From contig CM076848.1 in NCBI GenBank assembly GCA_039519185.1, forward strand, positions 124,938,371 through 125,002,370: a stretch of 64,000 nt of DNA, written 5' to 3'. The stretch is from Astragalus membranaceus. Its lineage: Eukaryota; Streptophyta; Magnoliopsida; Fabales; Fabaceae. Positions 56,688 through 64,000 of this stretch are shown here, piece by piece (the stretch's first letter is position 1; every line of letters starts with the position of its first letter). The notes under the pieces are model-generated. The model saw nothing but the letters and a program-made list of their open reading frames with translations, was not told the origin of the DNA and ran no database searches. The translations under genes and the position numbers were made by a program.

Positions 56688-58388
56688 TGACTAAATTAGT
56701 TGGTTAAGTTTTCAAGATAATAGAATGTGACCGATAAATATTATTACTTAGAAGAAACATCAAGGGCATAGGAGATAGAAAGAAGTTAGAGCTCAGTCTA
56801 CTTTTTAGGCGCGTTGTGTGTCTGTTGTGTCTTCTCTTTGTGAACTCTGTATCTTTGTGAATTGTTTGCTAACTTCCATGTTATTTAGTGTATGATTGTG
56901 AACTCTAAATGTGTAGATTTTCCGAGTTTTTATGATTTATTTTTATACTTATATTTTTTCAAGAATGGCGTTACGTGGTTTTGTGATTTAAAAACAAATA
57001 TGTATCAAGTCTATTTTGATTAATTAATACTAGGTCTTGTATAAAGTTTTTTTTGTATACGTGTTTTTATTTGTGTGTTGATATTTCAGACTTAGTGTCT
57101 TGTGGATTGGTCTTACTTATTTTTTTTTAAGCTGGTCTTACTTGTTATTTTAATGTACTAATTCATTATTAATGTGTTGCAATATTTTGATCACTATGAG
57201 TAATACTCATTTTTAAATGCTTTAATTACTGCTTCCTCTTATCCTATAATTGCATTGACTTGTAATGGTTTGTTTAATTGTAGACTATATTTTTATGTTG
57301 TTATTATTGCGTTAACATGGGTTATCTTATTGTTCTAATTATATTTGATTAGGTGAAAAAAAAACTTGGTCTTATTAGTATTATATGTTCCATTTCTTTT
57401 TCCACGAAACTTAGTAAAATGATATGTTAGTAAAATAAATTAGAAATTCATGTTAGTTACTCTTTTAAATTGAAATTTTTTGAAGAAACTGAAACTATGC
57501 CCACTAGTTAAATTATTTTCCCTATATCAAACTATATTGGTAGTTATGTCTAGATCATTAACTCTAAAAAGCTATTTTTTTAAGTGACTCGTGACTAATA
57601 TCATTGAACTTGATTTTCCTGCTTGTTTGGAAAATGCTTAGCTTTCGGAAAAGGCATAGTTTTAGATCCTATACTATTTTTTTATATAATATCAAGTGTG
57701 TTAACGTACTTCCTGTGTTTGAACAACTTTGTGTAACGTGATCGTCGTGCTTGCATGACGTCTACTCTCTATTATTTTTATTTTTATTTTTAATTTTATT
57801 CTTATTTTCATGTTATTATTTGGTTAATGAGTTTGTAGGATTTCCATATTATTGATCCTTATGTTTTCAAATATGTCAGTTGTGTGACGGTTGTTTACTT
57901 GAATTTTGTACTATAGTGTTGTATGTGTTGTCGTGATAACGTAACTACACCTTGTTTGCGCTATTTTACTTTTTGTGAACTTTATTCAATGTCATTAGCG
58001 TTGATTTCTAGGCTTGTTAGTGAAATGCTTAGTTTTAGATTCTATGATATTTTACATTGTGACATGAGTTCATTAGTTCCTCGTATAGCGACTAATGATT
58101 CATGATTTTTGGGGATGTGAGAACCTAATGTCTCATACCCTACTCTCAATTCTTCTTCTAAGCATTTTCACTAAAAGTTGTCAAGACTCAATCATGTAGC
58201 TCTCCTTTCTGAAATCTCTAAGTTATTTTTGTTGATATTCTAGCTTTGCTTTCCTTGCCTTGATGTCGTTGACTCAACCCCTCTGGTGACTCTAACAATT
58301 TTTTTATAATCTCTCCATCATCTTGAACTCTTGAAGTGTTTATTCTTTTATTTTGAGCCTTTGAAATTTCGAGAACGAAATTTCTTTT
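56688..58388 (+). other. Noncoding interior of the Tekay-like element
   Basis: About 1.7 kb of AT-rich DNA with no gag, protease, RT or integrase in any frame. Near 58366-58388 it contains AAATTTCGAGAACGAAATTTC, a phrase characteristic of the end of the Tekay/Del interior. The element is therefore a non-autonomous derivative with LTRs, primer site and purine tract but no proteins. Confidence 0.65.
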
Positions 58389-58402
58389 AAGAGGGGTTGA
58401 AT
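58389..58402 (+). other. Polypurine tract of the Tekay-like element
   Basis: AAGAGGGGTTGAAT directly precedes the LTR start at 58403, in the position expected for a plus-strand element. Confidence 0.65.
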
Positions 58403-59140
58403 TGTAACACCCCGATTTTCGTGCGTTGTGTTTTTGTTACTATGTGCTTGTTTTATGAACTATTTTTTTCAATTGATAAGATTAAATTATCTTGTATTTG
58501 AGTTATTAAAATTGGTTGAAATCTTATTTACTGTATTTTTATATGCTACTGGTAATATATTGTTGTTATTATATATTTATTTTATTTTTATAAATATTAG
58601 TATTTTAGATATTATCTGTTTTAAAAATTATTTTGAGTTATAGAAGTGTTAAAATAATATGTATATTTGAATTAGGCTTTAAAATGGATTAAAATGAGTA
58701 TTTGGATGTTTTTACTTATACAGTCCTCATTGTTTTGCTGGATGCACCCCCCTTTACTAACCCAACTCAACCCACACGTCCAGAACTTTCTCCAGCCAGT
58801 GTAAATTCGCAAATGGGCCTGACCCGACCTAGAACTCTCACTGCTTCCATCTGGTTGTGCAGCTTTAAACCCTAACAACCATGTATGCTTCTCCATCCTC
58901 TCATTCCCTTTAACTTCACAACAACAACACCACCATGAAAAAACGATATCGGACAGCCACACAACTGCCACTACGTCTTCGTTCTACTCCCTCCGACCAA
59001 CCTTTCCAAACGCACCACCGCCGCGTGACCCATGGCCGACGTGACAGACCCACCGTTCCTCTTCTCCGTTCGCGAGTTCAGTCCCTTCTTTGCTTCCGAT
59101 TGCAACCGCAACCAGCCCAATCACCGCCGCACCGGAACTA

Positions 59141-59284
<144 letters not shown>

Positions 59285-61300
59285 AAGACAGTGCTGCATT
59301 TTCTTCTACAACCCACACATGTACTACGTGCTTTATTTTGAATGCACCCATTTGGTCAGTTTACTCCTTGTCTGCTTTCATTTATTTTTCATGCTTTCGT
59401 TTAGATATAATATTGATTACTGTGTGTACTTGGGTCTCAAAAACAATATGAATTTTTGTGAGGGCATTAGACCTCAAGCCAAAAATACATTCGCTACCTA
59501 ACATATCTAAGAATGCCAATTCCAAGGTTGTGTCATGGTGCAATTTTCGATAGCCTTATAGCATTACCTCAGCATGTTTTATTGTCATCGTTAAACTGAA
59601 GTATATTTTTTAGAAGGTGTTTGTTAAAGTTGGTTTACAAATCATATATAATTATCTATATATGTATTAAGTTTTTCTAAAATGTAATATTTATATGTGT
59701 ATTATATTAGCCTACTGCCCATAGCATAAATTAGTGACTTTTATTACAAGATTTTAAAGTTAAACTATGATAGTGAGTAGTTTAATATTTAAGTTTTCAA
59801 ATTATTTAGAGTTTAACTTACTTTAAATTACTAATATTTTAGTATATTCTTTCTAAACTATTTTGACAATGAAAATGGGATTTTATAGTTAATTCGTTAA
59901 ATGAGTGGTTATTATATTTAATATTTTTAGTGTATGACTTTTGGACTGCCCTTGTTGTTATTACATAACCGTACGCGTTTGAGTCAAACATTGTCGTCCT
60001 GTTGGAATTAAGTCACGCTCGAGAGTTCGTAATTTCTCTTCATCGATTCGCTATCGGAATACCCTTCGATACCAGGTACGGGGGGAAAGGGTTTCTTTTC
60101 TATATGGGGAATAGGGGATAAGACTATAATAGTATTGATTATCGTCATTCATATTTGTTTGTATGTATTCATTGGTTAGTTATTATCTATATTTGATTTG
60201 GACGACCGTAATTAGATGATTTGGATGACTGTAACTAAATGAATTGGATGACTGTAGTTAATATGCTGAGTTTAGAGAATGAATCATAGTCAATTTTATA
60301 TCAACCGATGTTCTTTGATTTGAATGACTCGTATGTTACTAAGATGAAGTTGATATGTATGTGTCAATGCTATGCCTATAGGCTGTTGTGTTTGTGATTG
60401 CCGTTGTTGTTATGATTGTTGTGGATGATGATAAGGGACCAATTCAACGTGATTGAGTCTCATCGTTAAGGCCCAAGGCCTAACCTCCCTAGAAGATATA
60501 TGATTGTTAGTGTTGGTGTAATTGGGATGTTATAATTGATGAACTTTAGGGTAGTAAACCTTATTGGACCTTTGAATAAGTTGATGATGAAATTATATGG
60601 TGAAATAGCCCAAAGTTGAAATTGATGATGTACTTAGGGTTTAGACTATCTCTAAGTTAAGTAACAAGCTTAAACTTTAATATAGTATACTGGTTTGATG
60701 ATATTGAGATTCGTAAGTATTTTAATGGTTAAATTTAGACAACAACGACTTATAATGATTCCAAGACATGAATAATGATGATGATTGATTAAGTTTATGT
60801 TGTTAGTTTATTAGAGTAGTGAAATTATCTAATAGACAACTTAGAGCCTCTTAACCGATTAAGACTAAGTCGTTAATGGTTTAGAGCCATTCTTGGTGTG
60901 TCGGATATTAAAATTACCTAAGAGACCAATTGAAGCCTATTAGTTGGATAAGATTAAGTTGTTAATGGATTAGGACTATTGTAGGGGTGTTTCGGATAAT
61001 GCTTGACCCTTCCTAAGCTAGTTTCAGGTAACCTTGACCATGGATGATGATTGAGACAATATCAAATAATGGATGGAGTTGGAATTAGATGCATTGAATA
61101 AAAAGGACTACATATGAATATAACGATGACGTTATTATATACGATTAGCGAGGACTTAGGTAATAGTTATAACCAGAGATAATGACAATAGTGACCCCCT
61201 AGTTGTATGGTGATACCCGAGATGATGATTAAATGACCCATAGTTGTTGATGATACCCTCGGACTTAGGCGTTCTTCGGGGAGTTGATGATGATGTTTAA

Positions 61301-61436
61301 GGAACCTTGTCGCAGTATGGGCAAGGACTCGCCGCAGTATGGGCGAGCCGTACCTTAGTAATTTAAGTTGTAGGAGGAACCTTGTCGCAGTATAGGCAAG
61401 GACTCGTCGCAGTATGGGCGAGCCATACCTCAAAGG
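61301..61436. repeat. 75-bp tandem repeat in the LTR
   Basis: Two units (61301-61375, 61376-61436) of GGAACCTTGTCGCAGTAT, each containing a direct duplication CGCAGTATGGGC. Confidence 0.8.
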
Positions 61437-61667
61437 ATGGTGATGATGATAGGTATTGTTGTGGTTGTTGTTGTTGTCATCGTTGTTCTTGTTGTGGTTA
61501 GCAGGGCATTATCGGGCAAGGTATCCCGGTCCTCATAGTCCTCTCTTGGGTGTTCTTCAGGGCATTATTGGGCAAGGTATCCCGTTCGGGATATTCCGGT
61601 CCTGTTGTTTTCTTGTAGGGCGTTATCGGGCAAGGTATCCCGTTCGGGCAAGGTATCCCAGTCCTAT

Positions 61668-63169
61668 CACTACAAAAAAAGAAGCCATTAGCGACGGAAA
61701 TTAGCGAGGGACTAATGGTCCCTCGCAAAAATTGGGATTAGCGACGGAATTAGCGAGGGAATAGGGGCTGTCGTATTTTTAAGAATTAGCGACGGAATTT
61801 TAGACATTAGCGAGGGAATTTCCGTCGCTAATGGCAAAATTAGCGAGGGAATGTCAGTTCCGTCGCTAATTTTTTTACTTTTCAGATGATGGGACTCAGT
61901 TGCAGGGGTTGGTAAATGCACAGGAATTAGCGAGGGACAGTTCCCTCGCTAATTCCCTCGCTAAAGTTAACTTTTCAGATGATGGGACAGTTCCCTCGCT
62001 AATTCCCTCGCAATTTTTTTTTCTTTTTTTCCTTAAATCCGTTTACACTCATATTTCTCACTCACTCACTCACTCTTCACCCTTCCTCTTCCCTTCCTCT
62101 TCACCCTTCCTCTTCCTCTACTCTCCACCACCACACAACCACCACCACCACCACCACCATCATCACCACCTCCTCTCACACTCTCCTCTCTCTTCACTCT
62201 TCCAACACCACCACCACCACATACCTCCTACCACTCTCACTCACTCTCTCTTACTCTTCACCACCACCACCCCACCACCACCACTCTCACTCCTCTCTCT
62301 TACTCTTCACGCCACCACCACCACCACCACCACCACCACCATCATCACCACCTCCTCTCACACTCTCATCTCTCTTCACTCTTCCAACACCACCACCACC
62401 ACATACCTCCTACCACTCTCACTCACTCTCTCTTACTCTTCACCACCACCACCCCACCACCACCACTCTCACTCCTCTCTCTTACTCTTCACGCCACCAC
62501 CACCACCACCACCACCACCACCACCATCATCACCACCTCCTCTCACACTCTCATCTCTCTTCACTCTTCCAACACCACCACCACCACATACCTCCTACCA
62601 CTCTCACTCACTCTCTCTTACTCTTCACCACCACCACCCCACCACCACCACTCTCACTCCTCTCTCTTACTCTTCACGCCACCACCACCACCACACAACC
62701 ACCACCACCACCACCATCATCACCACCTCCTCTCACACTCTCCTCTGTCTTCACTCTTCCAACACCACCACCACCACCACATACCTCCTACCACTCTCAC
62801 TCACTCTCTCTTACTCTTCACCACCACCACCCCACCACCACCACGTGTAATTTTTTTTTTGAAAAATTGCAGTCATTAGCGAGGGAATTAGCGAGGGAAT
62901 ATCCCTCGCTAATTCCTACGCATTTACCAACCCCTGCAACTGAGTCCCATCACCTGAAAAGTTGCAGTCATTAGCGAGGGAATTAGCGAGGGAAAATTCC
63001 CTCGCTAATTAGCGAGGGATTCAAATTCCCTCGCTAATCCCAGTAGCGAGGAGGGAATTAGCGAGGGAACCAGTCCGTCGCTAATTCCCTCGCAAATGAC
63101 CATTAGCGACGGATTTTGGTCAATTTGCGAGGGAAATGTCCGTCGCTAATGACCAGTTTTTTTGTAGTG
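61668..63169. mobile_element. Complete non-autonomous CACTA element
   Basis: 1502 bp. Left end CACTACAAAAAAAG, right end TTTTTTTGTAGTG, 3-bp target duplication TAT (61665-61667 and 63170-63172); the empty-site sequence CCTATTGTTG occurs in neighbouring repeat units. The outer 250-300 bp on both sides are inverted copies of each other (GGGACTCAGTTGCAGGGG near 61893 and its complement near 62930) and packed with TTAGCGACGG and TTAGCGAGGG motifs. There is no transposase. The core is a CACCAC-rich minisatellite. It belongs to a family related to the end at 42690-42937 (TTTGCGACGG motifs, CACTACAAG). Confidence 0.9.
62045..62850. repeat. ~185-bp minisatellite core of the CACTA element
   Basis: Four copies at offsets 182, 185 and 190 bp (anchor ATCATCACCACC at 62159, 62341, 62526 and 62716). 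Each contains runs of CAC and CTC triplets. A 316-codon plus-strand frame (61900-62850) rich in H, T, S and P results from this composition; I do not regard it as a real gene. Confidence 0.9.
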
Positions 63170-63419
63170 TATTGTTGTTCGTCGTAGGGCGTTATCGGGC
63201 AAGGTATCCCGTTCAGGCAAGGTATCCCAGTCCTATTGTTGTTCGTCGTAGGGCGTTATCGGGCAAGGTATCCCGTTCAGGCAAGGTATCCTGGTCCTAT
63301 TGTTGTTCTCGTCGTAGGGCATTATCGGGCAAGGTATCCCGTTCGGGCAAGGTATCCCGGTCCTATTGTTGTTGTTGATGATGATTGTAAGGTAGTATCT
63401 GGTAAGGTGTTCTGATCCT

Positions 63420-63420
<1 letters not shown>

Positions 63421-63467
<47 letters not shown>

Positions 63468-63469
63468 GC
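63421..63469. repeat. (TTG)n microsatellite
   Basis: Sixteen TTG triplets in a row within the right Tekay-like LTR, just before GCTTGTAGTCC. Confidence 0.95.
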
Positions 63470-64000
63470 TTGTAGTCCTAGGATCGTACGGGAGGTCGTG
63501 ACACTAGGAGTAGATGAAGATTAGCTAAGGATTGTTTGTGCATTCATGTCATGAAAGTTGTATCCACTACTGTTGATTGTGTCCTTGTTTGTGGTAGTCT
63601 TGCTGTTTTAGTTTGTCTTATATTCTTTATATGGTTTGGACGCTCTTTCTCACCCGTGCACCTTTTTTTTAGATTGAGTTCCAGGTGTCGTTGGAGGGAC
63701 TTTCTACGATCGTGCAGTGGGAGAGATTTGATTCTACACGTTGATGTCACTCTATTTTTAGTTTATTGGATTCAAGGTTAATTGCTCTGATTATGTGACA
63801 TCGGGATTTGGGTTGTACTCTTATTATTATAATTAAGATCATTATTGTTATTATATTGAAAGAAATGTTTTATAGCTTAGTATTTGGTATTATTATAAAT
63901 CTTATTTATATGATTTAAGGAGTTGAATGACATCTTTTACTTGCGAAAACTATTTCAGAAAAGGAATTGAAATTTTTAGTTTTAAAAACAATTCACTCAT

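Larger units (their letters stand above)
61500..63365. repeat. GGGCAAGGTATCCCG tandem module, split by the CACTA element
   Basis: A 50-60 bp unit (GTAGGGCGTTATCGGGCAAG, GTATCCCGTTCGGGC, then GTCCTATTGTTGTT) recurs at 61500-61667 and again at 63173-63365. The CACTA insertion at 61668-63169 fell inside one unit after CCTAT. Confidence 0.85.

Noticed and set aside
58672..58971. 99-codon minus-strand frame at the start of the right Tekay-like LTR
   Set aside because: It lies in noncoding LTR DNA, opposite to the element, with no recognisable domain.
61900..62850. 316-codon H/T/S/P-rich frame inside the CACTA element
   Set aside because: It follows from the CAC and CTC triplet minisatellite, has no domain and no homology to a transposase.

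Overview
This window is plant nuclear heterochromatin: about 64 kb made almost entirely of nested, mostly broken transposable elements. I see no intact host gene, rRNA, tRNA or CRISPR. The evidence for a flowering plant is the mix of element families: Ty1/copia, Ty3/gypsy of the Athila, Tat/Ogre, Tekay-like and CRM-like clades, a plant L1 LINE, a hAT-type MITE, and CACTA transposons with CACTACAA termini. There is also one pseudogene of a plant nucleobase-ascorbate transporter. A dicot (possibly a legume) fits, but the sequence does not prove it.

Layout, left half. 383-2291: a short LTR element with target-site duplication GATCA whose interior is an antisense Ty1/copia gag-protease fragment. 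2337-2830: a GC-rich hAT-like MITE inside a GATAC-rich repeat. 4560-9563: an L1 LINE without its 3' end. 9564-10732: LTR-like noncoding DNA. 10733-13499: a minus-strand copia, 3'-truncated, with a filler-DNA scar in its protease region. 13571-15545: Athila LTR plus gag. 15546-20851: degenerate Tat/Ogre pol with a 1.1-kb tandem duplication. 20892-26632: a young, intact, minus-strand CRM-like Ty3/gypsy element with 743-bp LTRs, target-site duplication GGGGC and an uninterrupted 1451-codon polyprotein. It sits inside the antisense accessory ORF of the Tat element, which resumes at 26638-27830. 28050-32240: minisatellite DNA built on GGGCGAGATC, then a minus-strand Tat gag-protease (32240-33607).

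Layout, right half. 33619-40075: an Athila element (LTR, gag, protease, RT, env-like ORF) with RNase H/integrase deleted and no 3' LTR. 40076-42937: a transporter pseudogene with retained introns that runs straight into a CACTA right terminus. 42938-64000: a large Tekay-like LTR element with no gag-pol. Its left LTR is cut to 522 bp; its right LTR starts at 58403 and leaves the window. In its interior lies a 13.1-kb tandem array of an Athila-like element, five LTRs alternating with four internal segments, bounded by a single target-site duplication GAGGC. The right Tekay LTR carries a complete 1.5-kb CACTA element (target-site duplication TAT).

How the parts work together: only the CRM-like element looks potentially autonomous. 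The others are remnants or parasites, and their nesting gives relative ages. The CRM-like element is younger than the Tat copy, the hAT MITE is younger than the GATAC repeat, and the CACTA is younger than the Tekay LTR. The most unusual structures are the multi-LTR tandem array, the LTR element with an antisense copia interior, and the CACTA end fused to a transporter gene fragment.
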